Shown one piece after another: positions 1 to 6,073 of a DNA stretch of 16,375 nt (position 1 is the first letter of the stretch; every line of letters begins with the position of its first letter). Origin of the DNA: UBA5359 sp028699365 [NCBI: bacterium] (GTDB taxonomy: Bacteria > UBP13 > UBA5359); assembly GCA_028699365.1 (NCBI GenBank), contig JAQVUQ010000013.1, forward strand, positions 1 through 16,375. Reading direction: 5' to 3'. Below the pieces are notes generated by a model that was not told where the DNA came from, did not search any database, and saw only the letters and a program-made list of their open reading frames with translations. The position numbers and the translations under genes are program-made.

Positions 1-182
1 CATTAGCTGATCCCAAACATCCGGAGCATAAACAGAATAAAAGATGGTTTGCCGGATTTGCGTGGTATGGAGGGACTTTCAAGCCTGAAACGTTCGATCT
101 GGAAGTTGCGAATCTTGAGCTTGCCAGGTATCTCCGGTGGGCCAGAGATCGGTCTCTTTACTGGGGAATATGTCTGGATTAA
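1..182 (+). CDS. pRiA4b ORF-3-like protein, C-terminal part only
   Basis: An open frame enters from the left edge (first full codon at 3) and stops at TAA 180-182, giving about 59 residues. The visible part starts LADPKHPEH and continues with WYGGTFKPETFDLEVANLEL. This matches the typical end of plasmid pRiA4b ORF-3-like proteins (IS1096 TnpR-like family), which usually finish with a 'LADPxHPEH...W.GG.FDPE.FDLE..N' pattern. The molecular function of that family is not established to my knowledge; it is frequent in plasmids and other accessory DNA. Because the 5' part is outside the window I cannot say whether the gene is intact. The short tail after the motif (RYLRWARDRSLYWGICLD) looks unlike family members and may be a read-through end. 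The next gene starts 115 bases downstream. Confidence 0.7.
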   Translation, partial: LADPKHPEHKQNKRWFAGFAWYGGTFKPETFDLEVANLELARYLRWARDRSLYWGICLD

Positions 183-297
183 CGGCCTTGTCGTTCTTTG
201 GTGAGAAAACGTGTGGCCTGCTGTTGTCGCGTATACCCTTTTGGACCTGTATCGAGCTTGGGCTCATTGAGAAAACTTTGATTGGAGGCTTTAACGT

Positions 298-867
298 ATG
301 ACCGAGGCTCGGATAACTCGGATACGCGGACAGCTCAGCCGCAAGTGGTCCGGAGTGTTAGAACTAAAGCAAACAATGAAAACTACGTTAACACCAATGT
401 CATTGAGTGATCGTGAATCCGTAATCGATATTTTTAATTACTATGTCGAAAATAGTTTTGCTGCCTATCCGGAAAGAAAGTTGCCGTATGAATTTTTTGA
501 TACACTATTCGGTATGTGTCAGGGGTATCCAGCCGTAACCGTAAGGGATGAGGCCGGTGAGATTCTCGGCTTCGGAATGCTGCGTCCGTACAATCCCATG
601 CAGGCTTTTTCAAAAACGGCCGAAATCCCCTGTTTTATCAAGCCTGATTTCACCGGTCAGGGAATCGGCAAAATGCTGCTTGATTATCTTATTGAAGAGG
701 GCAGGAAGAAAGGTCTTACCAACATTCTTGCCGGCATATCTTCCTTGAACGATGGTAGTATGCGATTTCACTTAAAAAACGGATTCGTTGAGTGCGGCAG
801 ATTTAAAGGTATCGGCCAAAAGCAGGGAAAAATATTTGATGTTGTTTATTGTCAAATGACACTTTGA
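298..867 (+). CDS. GNAT family N-acetyltransferase (phosphinothricin acetyltransferase-like)
   Basis: A 189-residue protein with a GNAT fold. The acetyl-CoA pyrophosphate-binding loop is seen as GQGIGK at residues 120-125, followed by the helix MLLDYLIEEGRKKG and the late segment HLKNGFVECGRFKGIGQKQG with a DVVYCQM ending. This is the layout of the phosphinothricin/methionine-sulfoximine acetyltransferase-like subgroup, which acetylates small amines; the substrate cannot be read from sequence. The start at 298 has a good ribosome binding site (TTGGAGG at 282-288, 9-base spacing). However, family members normally begin close to Met27 (base 376, MKTTLTPMSLSDRE), so the first 26 residues may be a non-native extension or the true start may be 376, which has no clear binding site. 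The TGA stop (865-867) is the first base triplet of a transposase-derived fragment. Confidence 0.85.
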   Translation: MTEARITRIRGQLSRKWSGVLELKQTMKTTLTPMSLSDRESVIDIFNYYVENSFAAYPERKLPYEFFDTLFGMCQGYPAVTVRDEAGEILGFGMLRPYNPMQAFSKTAEIPCFIKPDFTGQGIGKMLLDYLIEEGRKKGLTNILAGISSLNDGSMRFHLKNGFVECGRFKGIGQKQGKIFDVVYCQMTL

Positions 868-952
868 AAGGCGCCGTTCTGGGTGATAATGAATACCGGT
901 GTGAGCAGGATAGTGGCTGTGAAAAACAATAAGTATTGTTTTCAAGGCCTGA
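865..952 (+). pseudogene. Relic of a RAYT/IS200-like transposase gene with internal deletion
   Basis: Two blocks match the intact transposase gene at 4872-5735 in the same orientation. Bases 865-899 align with 5440-5474 (32 of 35 identical by eye). Bases 900-952 align with 5681-5735, with two one-base gaps and a few substitutions. The 206 bases between (5475-5680) are missing. The gaps shift the frame, and TAA at 929-931 closes the first block's frame, so it is not functional. Similarity ends at the TGA that corresponds to the transposase stop. Its left edge coincides with the stop codon of the preceding acetyltransferase. Confidence 0.85.
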
Positions 953-971
953 TAATCATACAAAGGTACTA

Positions 972-1000
972 TTGACTATCGCTTTCTCAACCATTATAGT
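972..1000 (+). promoter_or_regulatory. Sigma70-type promoter of the satD-like operon
   Basis: TTGACT at 972-977 and TATAGT at 995-1000 are separated by exactly 17 bases, placing a transcription start near 1007, about 43 bases before the SatD-like start codon. The -10 box lies inside the left arm of the palindrome at 983-1035, so a bound dimer would occlude polymerase. Confidence 0.65.
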
Positions 1001-1035
1001 TGAATTATCAAAATTCAACTATAATGGTTGAGAAA
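983..1035. repeat. Perfect 24-bp inverted repeat, likely operator of the satD-like operon
   Basis: The left arm 983-1006 (TTTCTCAACC... to ...GTTGAATT) and right arm 1012-1035 are perfect reverse complements over 24 bases around a 5-base centre (ATCAA, 1007-1011). It overlaps the -10 box and the expected transcription start, and ends 14 bases before the ATG at 1050. Because transcription should begin near the centre, the transcript would contain only one arm; a DNA operator is therefore more likely than an RNA hairpin. The SatD-like product has a C-terminal helix-turn-helix, so autoregulation is possible (inference). A small palindromic mobile element is an alternative. Confidence 0.7.
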
Positions 1036-1049
1036 ATAGGCTGCATTTA

Positions 1050-1679
1050 ATGAAAAAGATAGCCTTAATAGGGGATTTAGTTGCATCCAGGAAGATTGCA
1101 AACAGAGCTGCTTTTCAGGCATCGTTGTTGGCTACTCTTACACGGCTGTCGGAGGATAATCCGCATATACTCTCTCCGTATACTTTGACGCTGGGGGATG
1201 AGTTCCAGGCTGTATTTGACAGGGGGGCGGGGATATTCAAGGATGTGATGTTAATCCTCACGACCGTTTATCCGCAGAAAGTGCGTTTTGCTATAGGGGT
1301 AGGGGATATAGATACGGCTATAAACCCTAAGCAGTCTATAGGTATGGATGGGCCTGCATTCCATAATGCACGTAAAGAATTGGAGCGATTGAAAGCGGAG
1401 GAGTGCCTGTTTGGTGTTGCCGGCATAGACGGACACTGTGGGGTGCTGACCCGGGAGAGCTTACATCTTCTATCGCACAATATCGATAAATGGAAAGAGA
1501 ATCGTTTTCACATCCTGGCTATGCTCAATAATGGACTGTCTGTTAAGGAAATAGCAGACAGCCTGCAAATATCGGATAAGGCCGTTTATAAGGATATAGA
1601 TTCAGGAACACTGAGAACGGTTATAAGGATGCTTGCTGCCGTAGAGGCTATTATCGATGATAATCTGGTGAATACATGA
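1050..1679 (+). CDS. SatD family protein (cyclase/GGDEF-like pattern plus C-terminal HTH)
   Basis: 209 residues resembling the SatD family (named after the Streptococcus mutans sat locus), whose biochemical role is not settled to my knowledge. The protein begins with a strand IALIGD (D9) followed by LVASR, has LTLGDEFQAVF (G49-D50-E51-F52), then VRFAIGVGDIDTAI (78-91) and GMDGPAFHNARKELERLK (98-115). This order resembles the palm fold of class III nucleotidyl cyclases and GGDEF proteins, with D9 and D50 in the positions of metal ligands; this is my inference. Residues about 152-182 (FHILAMLNNGLSVKEIADSLQIS) form a helix-turn-helix. The binding site is weak (ATAGG at 1036-1040). The stop overlaps the next start (ATGA, 1676-1679), so the two genes are translationally coupled. 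A palindrome covers its promoter. Confidence 0.8.
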   Translation: MKKIALIGDLVASRKIANRAAFQASLLATLTRLSEDNPHILSPYTLTLGDEFQAVFDRGAGIFKDVMLILTTVYPQKVRFAIGVGDIDTAINPKQSIGMDGPAFHNARKELERLKAEECLFGVAGIDGHCGVLTRESLHLLSHNIDKWKENRFHILAMLNNGLSVKEIADSLQISDKAVYKDIDSGTLRTVIRMLAAVEAIIDDNLVNT

Positions 1680-2413
1680 ACGTGCAATTTCTCTACTCGC
1701 TTAATGTTGTTATGATCTCCAGATTATTTCTACTCTTCAGGGACAGTCCTTTGAGTGTAAGAGATACGGCGCTTATGATATTTATTCAGCTTGTCGGTAT
1801 TATGCTCTTGGCAATCAGTTATAAGACCGCTCTGCTAATGCTGCTACTTGTATTGATCGGGATAGTTCTATACCGGTTTGATAAACAAAGCGATGGTGCC
1901 TGTGGTCCCAGAATGTTTTCACTGGCCCTCTACGCACTTGTTTTTGGTATTTTCACCTCTTCATCTGTGAGTGTACACTTCAATTCCGAATTAGCAAGGT
2001 ATGCTACATGGCTCGGGAAATATTTCCTTATGGCCGGCTTACTTGAGAATGTTGATGGTCATGCATTTAACAGCTATCTGACCGGATTATTGCTGGCAAC
2101 AAGTGAGGCCAATCTCTTAGTGCGGTATATTTTTGGAACGCTCGATATGGTTCCCGGGACCAAGGATAAGGCAAGGAAGATAGATCGCCATGAATATAAG
2201 GCTGGAAGAATTATCGGCGTGTTGGAGAGATTTCTTGTCTATATATTCGTTCTCAGAGGACAATTCGCTGCTATCGGTTTCATTATGGCTGCAAAGGGCT
2301 TTACCAGGTTTAAGGAATTGGATTCCAGACCATTTGCAGAGTATGTGCTTATTGGTACCCTCCTATCGGTATCGTTGGCATTGCTGGCGGCTTTGTTTGC
2401 TCAAACTCTCTAA
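1676..2413 (+). CDS. Polytopic membrane protein partner of SatD (DUF3307-associated type)
   Basis: 245 residues, strongly hydrophobic, with likely membrane segments near residues 31-49, 51-67, 80-100, 115-122/135-148 (weaker), 183-205 and 222-243. The C-terminal part has EYKAGRIIGVLERFLVYIF, GQFAAIGFIMAAKGFTRFKELD and FAEYVLIGTLLS. I recognise this as the conserved C-terminal portion of membrane proteins (often annotated DUF3307-containing) that sit next to SatD genes in many bacteria. No enzymatic motif is visible. The start codon overlaps the satD-like stop (ATGA), implying a stoichiometric partner in the inner membrane. The charged loop at 158-180 (PGTKDKARKIDRHEYK) is probably cytosolic. 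The DUF label is from memory and should be checked; the pairing and membrane nature are firmly visible. Confidence 0.75.
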   Translation: MNVQFLYSLNVVMISRLFLLFRDSPLSVRDTALMIFIQLVGIMLLAISYKTALLMLLLVLIGIVLYRFDKQSDGACGPRMFSLALYALVFGIFTSSSVSVHFNSELARYATWLGKYFLMAGLLENVDGHAFNSYLTGLLLATSEANLLVRYIFGTLDMVPGTKDKARKIDRHEYKAGRIIGVLERFLVYIFVLRGQFAAIGFIMAAKGFTRFKELDSRPFAEYVLIGTLLSVSLALLAALFAQTL

Positions 2414-2491
2414 CGTTTTGTTCTCATATCCAAGAGACCCCAGTTTAGTTAAAAAGAATAAAGCATACCCGTTAACCAACACAGCCTATAT

Positions 2492-2497
2492 AGGAGG
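2492..2497 (+). promoter_or_regulatory. Strong ribosome binding site of the first ankyrin gene
   Basis: AGGAGG, full consensus, 6 bases before ATG 2504, much stronger than the sites of its upstream neighbours. This suggests the ankyrin protein is made at higher level than the SatD-like and membrane proteins if they share a transcript. I see no convincing terminator or promoter in the 90-base gap 2414-2503. Confidence 0.75.
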
Positions 2498-2503
2498 ATA
2501 ACA

Positions 2504-3658
2504 ATGAAGTCTACGAAGTGGCCTCTACTTATTCTGGTATCGGTAATAGTGTTAGGTATTGTCTCTAACGCCGATGCCTCCGCCTCTGCTCTGCACCGTG
2601 CAATTATGTTTCCTACTGATACGGCGGAGGTTAAATCATTGCTGGATAAAGGTGCCGACGTCAACGCCAAGGATGCTAATAGAGCAACACCTTTGCACTA
2701 TGCAGCGGTGGCTGGCGCTATCAAGATATCAGTTCTACTGTTGGAAAGGGGAGCTGATGTTAATGCAAAGAGCAATAGGGGTAGTACGCCGTTGCATATG
2801 GCATTAAGCACGGACCATAGCGACATAGCTAAATTGCTGCTGGATGAAGGGGCTGATGCCGATGTAAAGGATGAGAACGGTTGCACGCCGTTACAGTTGG
2901 CGGCTGATAAAGGTGATACGAAGATAGCTGGGCTGCTGTTGGAAAAGGGTGCCGGTATCAATGCAAAAGACAAAAGAGGCTATACGCCGCTACACTATGC
3001 GGCAGGAAGCGGCGAGATCAGTACAGTCAAGCTGCTGCTGGATAAAGGTGCCGATGCCAATACCAAGGCAGATACAGATGATACGCCGTTGTATGTGGCG
3101 GCATTAATTGGCAGCCCTGAGATAGTCAAACTGCTACTGGATAATGGAGCTGACGTTAACGCAGAGAACAAGAGCGGTATCGCACCGCTTCACATGGCGG
3201 CAGGGAAAGGATGGCTTAAGACAGCCAGGGTGCTGATTGATAAGGGAGCATCTGTGAATGTAAAGGATAATAAATATGGTTTTACACCATTGCATGGTGC
3301 ATCGGCAATGGGCAAGACAGAGACTGCAAGATTATTGCTGGATAGCGGTGCTGATATCAATGCAAAGGATAATGACGGTGACATGCCGTTGGCTTATTCG
3401 ATATTGTATGGTCATACAGAGACAGCTAAATTGCTACTGGATAGAAATGCCGATATCAGGACAAAAGACAATGATGGCTACACACCGCTGCATATAGCCG
3501 CCTGGAAAGGTCGCACCGATATAGCCAAAATACTGCTGGAAAAGAAAGCGGACATCAATGCTAGGACCAACAAAGGCAAGACCCCACTTTATGTTGCTAC
3601 TGAGAATAAGCGAACAGAGACCGCAGCTTTACTTAAACGACACGGTACCGGAAATTAG
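2504..3658 (+). CDS. Exported ankyrin-repeat protein (11 repeats)
   Basis: 384 residues. An N-terminal signal peptide (MKSTKWPLLILVSVIVLGIV, probable cleavage after SNADASA) is followed by ankyrin repeats to the end, with no other domain. I count 11 units of about 33 residues, each with the TPLHxAA...G...(I/V)AKLLLDKGADVNAKD consensus; the first and last are caps. Repeat 8 carries a one-residue insertion (NKYGFTPLHG). Ankyrin arrays bind proteins, so this is a likely periplasmic or secreted binding scaffold; the partner is unknown. It is followed after 98 bases by a paralogue of the same design, and preceded by the SatD/membrane pair, with which it may form one transcription unit. Similar arrays occur in host-associated bacteria, but also commonly in free-living ones, so export does not by itself imply an effector. 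Confidence 0.9.
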   Translation: MKSTKWPLLILVSVIVLGIVSNADASASALHRAIMFPTDTAEVKSLLDKGADVNAKDANRATPLHYAAVAGAIKISVLLLERGADVNAKSNRGSTPLHMALSTDHSDIAKLLLDEGADADVKDENGCTPLQLAADKGDTKIAGLLLEKGAGINAKDKRGYTPLHYAAGSGEISTVKLLLDKGADANTKADTDDTPLYVAALIGSPEIVKLLLDNGADVNAENKSGIAPLHMAAGKGWLKTARVLIDKGASVNVKDNKYGFTPLHGASAMGKTETARLLLDSGADINAKDNDGDMPLAYSILYGHTETAKLLLDRNADIRTKDNDGYTPLHIAAWKGRTDIAKILLEKKADINARTNKGKTPLYVATENKRTETAALLKRHGTGN

Positions 3659-3756
3659 GCGTATGCAAATTCTCTGCGGCATTTACTGTGGGCTTTAGAT
3701 AGTAAACATCCGATAGATACTGAGGTGGAATAAGGGAAGACAGGAGTAACGATAAT

Positions 3757-4821
3757 ATGAAGAAGTATAGATTGGTGTTGCCGGTATTGATGGCTGCAGT
3801 CGTGTTTGGAACTATCGCCAGTGCCGGCGTCTCCGCTTTGCACGGTGCAACTGAAGACGGTGACATGGCAATAGTGAAGCAGCTACTGAGTAAAGGCATT
3901 GACGTTAATGCAAAGGGCAAGTACGGGAGGACACTGCTGTATTGGGCTGCAGGAAACGGCAATGCTGAAGTTACCGGATTTTTACTGAGCAGAGGTGCCG
4001 ATGTTAATGCAAAGGACGCTATGGGTGATACACCCCTGCATGCAGCGGCATTTAGCGGTTACACCGAGATAGCCGGAATACTACTGGATAAGGGGGCGGA
4101 TGTTAATGCCAGGAACAAAGACGGCAAAACTCCGTTGCACGGGGCTACGCAGTATGGCCACATCAAAACAGCCTTGTTGGTGCTGAATAGAGGTGCTGAT
4201 GTCAATGCAAAGGCCGATAACGGAGAGACGCCGTTGCACCTTGCACTAGGGGATGATGCTGAATTTGAGTTGGTCAAGCTTCTCCTGGACAAGGGTGCCG
4301 ATATGCGTGCAAAGGATAGCGTATACGGCATGACGCCGTTGCAGGTTGCGGCAGATGCCGGCCATACCCAGGTGGTAAAATTAATGCTGGATAGAGGCGC
4401 TAATGTCCATATAAAAACCAGTTATGGTGCAACGCTACTCTACTTTGCAGCGGGTAATGGCCATATCGAGACGGTTAAACTGCTGTTGGATATGGATGGC
4501 GTCGATGTCAATGCAAAGCTTTTTAATGGTGGCACGTCGCTACTTAAGGCATCCATGGAGGGGTATACCGAGGTGGTAAGGCTTCTGATAGCCAAAGGTG
4601 CTGATGTCAAAACAAGGGGAGGTAATGGCTATACTCCGCTGCATTGGGCGGCGGCAAAGGGATATAGCGAAATAGTCAAGTTGCTGTTGGAAAATGGCGC
4701 CGATATTAAGGCAAAGACCGATAAAGGTGTAACGCCGCTGCAAATGTCAATTTGGAATAAGAAAACCGAGACGATTGCTTTGTTACGAAAGTATGGTGCT
4801 GAAAAAGGAACGAAGATGTGA
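3757..4821 (+). CDS. Exported ankyrin-repeat protein (10 repeats), paralogue of upstream gene
   Basis: 354 residues. The signal peptide MKKYRLVLPVLMAAVVFGTI ends near ASAG, then about 10 ankyrin units fill the protein. Units 5-7 contain small insertions (for example LLLDMDGVDVNAK, SVYGMTPLQ). The start is supported by AGGAG at 3742-3746, 10 bases upstream. The capping unit (NKKTETIALLRKYGAEKG) is clearly related to that of the upstream gene (NKRTETAALLKRHGTG), as is the first unit (SALHGATEDGD / SALHRAIMFPTD). The two genes therefore arose by tandem duplication and then diverged in repeat number and surface residues. A protein-binding role outside the cytoplasm is inferred from the fold and signal peptide. 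The transposase gene begins 50 bases downstream. Confidence 0.9.
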   Translation: MKKYRLVLPVLMAAVVFGTIASAGVSALHGATEDGDMAIVKQLLSKGIDVNAKGKYGRTLLYWAAGNGNAEVTGFLLSRGADVNAKDAMGDTPLHAAAFSGYTEIAGILLDKGADVNARNKDGKTPLHGATQYGHIKTALLVLNRGADVNAKADNGETPLHLALGDDAEFELVKLLLDKGADMRAKDSVYGMTPLQVAADAGHTQVVKLMLDRGANVHIKTSYGATLLYFAAGNGHIETVKLLLDMDGVDVNAKLFNGGTSLLKASMEGYTEVVRLLIAKGADVKTRGGNGYTPLHWAAAKGYSEIVKLLLENGADIKAKTDKGVTPLQMSIWNKKTETIALLRKYGAEKGTKM

Positions 4822-4871
4822 CGAATGGGGGCAGCCTTGAAAATAACACCTTTATGCGCTAGATCTGATAT

Positions 4872-5735
4872 ATGGCCGGACCGTTAAGAATAGAATACTC
4901 TGGTAGAGTCTGTCATGTAATGAGCAGAGGGAATGCCAAGGGCAGGATATTTCTCGTTGAGTGTTACTGGGAGATATTTCTGAACCTGCTTGAAGAGGTT
5001 ACCTGGCGCTGTAACTGGCACCTTCACAGCTATTGCCTTATGGATAACCACTACCATCTGTTGGTGGAAACACCGGATGGCAACCTTTCCGAGGGCATGA
5101 AACATCTCAATGCCGTTTATACACAGCGCTTTAATAAGCGCCATAGCCTCGTAGGCCATTTATTTCAGGGAAGATACAAATCCATACTGGTGCAGAAGGA
5201 AAGCTATCTATTGGCGTTATGTCGTTATATTGTGCTGAACCCTGTCCGTGCAGGCATTTTCAAGACCCCTTGGAAGTGGAGCAGTTATCCGGCATTGGCC
5301 GGCAAGGACGAATGCCGTGGAGGGCTGTGCCGGGAATGGGTGCTGTCCCAGTTCGGTGCCGATGAAAAGGAAGCTGAGCGCCGATATGAAGAATATATCC
5401 GTGAGGGCATGGCATGTAATGGAACAACAGCATTCCCTGTGAAAGGCGTCGTGCTGGGTGATAATGAATATCGGCAGGAGATAGAGCGGCATCTACAGGA
5501 CGTGCCGATTGACAGGGATGTGCCAATAGAGCAGAAGACAATGGCGAGGCCTTTACTGAGTGAAATATTCAGCAATACCGAGGATCGTCGGGAGCGCAAT
5601 AGACTGGTTTACGAGGCATGGCATGATTATCGCTACACCCAGAAAGAGATAGCTATCTTTCTGGCGGTACATTACTCTCTTGTGAGCAGGATAGTGGCTA
5701 TGGAAAAACAAAGAAGTGTTGTTTTCAATGCCTGA
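4872..5735 (+). CDS. REP-associated tyrosine transposase (IS200-like Y1 superfamily, RAYT)
   Basis: 287 residues, full length for RAYT-type transposases. The N-terminal Y1 domain has the typical opening MAGPLRIEYSGRVCHVMSRGN, the HUH metal-binding motif DNHYHLLVE (H60, H62), HLNAVYTQRFNKRH, GHLFQGRYKSILV and ESYLLALCRYIVLNPVRAG (residues 110-128), in which Y112 or Y119 is the candidate nucleophile. Near the C-terminus, YTQKEIAIFLAVHYSLVSRIV (about 255-275) is a helix-turn-helix like the DnaA-type domain in this group. These enzymes cut and join single-stranded DNA and are usually single-copy 'domesticated' genes, but here two relics of close relatives lie nearby (865-952, 8797-8847). No clear Shine-Dalgarno precedes ATG 4872, and I do not see a convincing REP hairpin at either end. 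An AbiEi-like remnant follows directly after the stop in the same frame. Confidence 0.92.
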   Translation: MAGPLRIEYSGRVCHVMSRGNAKGRIFLVECYWEIFLNLLEEVTWRCNWHLHSYCLMDNHYHLLVETPDGNLSEGMKHLNAVYTQRFNKRHSLVGHLFQGRYKSILVQKESYLLALCRYIVLNPVRAGIFKTPWKWSSYPALAGKDECRGGLCREWVLSQFGADEKEAERRYEEYIREGMACNGTTAFPVKGVVLGDNEYRQEIERHLQDVPIDRDVPIEQKTMARPLLSEIFSNTEDRRERNRLVYEAWHDYRYTQKEIAIFLAVHYSLVSRIVAMEKQRSVVFNA

Positions 5736-5975
5736 CCCCAAGGCCTCGCTTTTGACAAAGTAGCAAAAGCCCTTGATCTGAAAGAAGTGCCCAGCGGTGC
5801 AAATGTGAGGCTTCTCTCGCCTTATGATCGGAATGTCTTCTTTGGCTCCCGGCTTATTAAGGGCGCCTGGATAGCCTCGCCAACTCAGCTTTATCTGGAT
5901 CTGCGTCATACACCCAGTCGTGGCGAAGAAGCGGCGGAGGCTTTGCTAAGGCGGGAAATAAAGCCAAAATGGTAG
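5736..5975 (+). pseudogene. C-terminal remnant of an AbiEi-family antitoxin-like gene
   Basis: The frame immediately after the transposase TGA encodes 79 residues to TAG 5973-5975: FDKVAKALDLKEV, then SGANVRLLSPYDRNVFFG, then SPTQLYLDLRHTPSRGEEAA and a KPKW end. I recognise this as the conserved C-terminus of a solitary AbiEi-like antitoxin/transcription-factor family (roughly 280-350 residues, with GANV.LL.PYD..VFYG and VSPVQLYLDL...GRGEEAAE). The N-terminal two thirds, including the winged helix, is absent, so this is a truncated gene, most simply cut by arrival of the upstream transposase. A short GTG-initiated product from 5787 is possible but lacks a binding site. It belongs to a different AbiEi subfamily from the intact antitoxin at 6074. 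Confidence 0.75.
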
Positions 5976-6004
5976 CAACTCAGACCAATTAAACTGAAAA
6001 TTTT

Positions 6005-6065
6005 ACTTGACAAAACCGATCGTAAGTTATAAATTTATTATAACTTACGATCATATATGTCAAGT
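6005..6065. repeat. Nested inverted repeats over the abiE-like promoter (antitoxin operator)
   Basis: Two inverted repeats share one centre at base 6035. The inner arms are 6018-6032 and 6038-6052 (GATCGTAAGTTATAA and its perfect complement); the outer arms are 6005-6011 ACTTGAC and 6059-6065 GTCAAGT, each separated from the inner arm by 6 bases. The dyad covers the -35 box, the -10 box and the likely transcription start. AbiEi proteins are known to repress their own operon by binding inverted repeats in the promoter; assignment of this dyad as that operator is inference from position. Confidence 0.7.
6007..6035 (+). promoter_or_regulatory. Promoter of the abiE-like operon
   Basis: TTGACA at 6007-6012 is a perfect -35 box. 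The -10 is either TATAAA at 6028-6033 (15-base spacer) or TAAATT at 6030-6035 (17-base spacer). Both lie in the centre of the dyad at 6005-6065, and the -35 itself falls in its outer arm. The start codon of the antitoxin gene is at 6074. Confidence 0.6.
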
Positions 6066-6073
6066 GATGGATT

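Noticed and set aside
983-1035. Palindrome read as a Rho-independent terminator for the acetyltransferase gene
   Set aside because: It has no following T-run and lies inside a well-formed promoter for the next gene.
3659-3756. Possible separate promoter between the two ankyrin genes
   Set aside because: I see no -35/-10 pair with proper spacing; only a ribosome binding site is supported.
4822-4835. ACGAATGGGG shared by the sequence before the RAYT gene and 7878-7887, possible element end
   Set aside because: Ten identical bases are expected by chance many times in a window of this size, and the flanks do not align.
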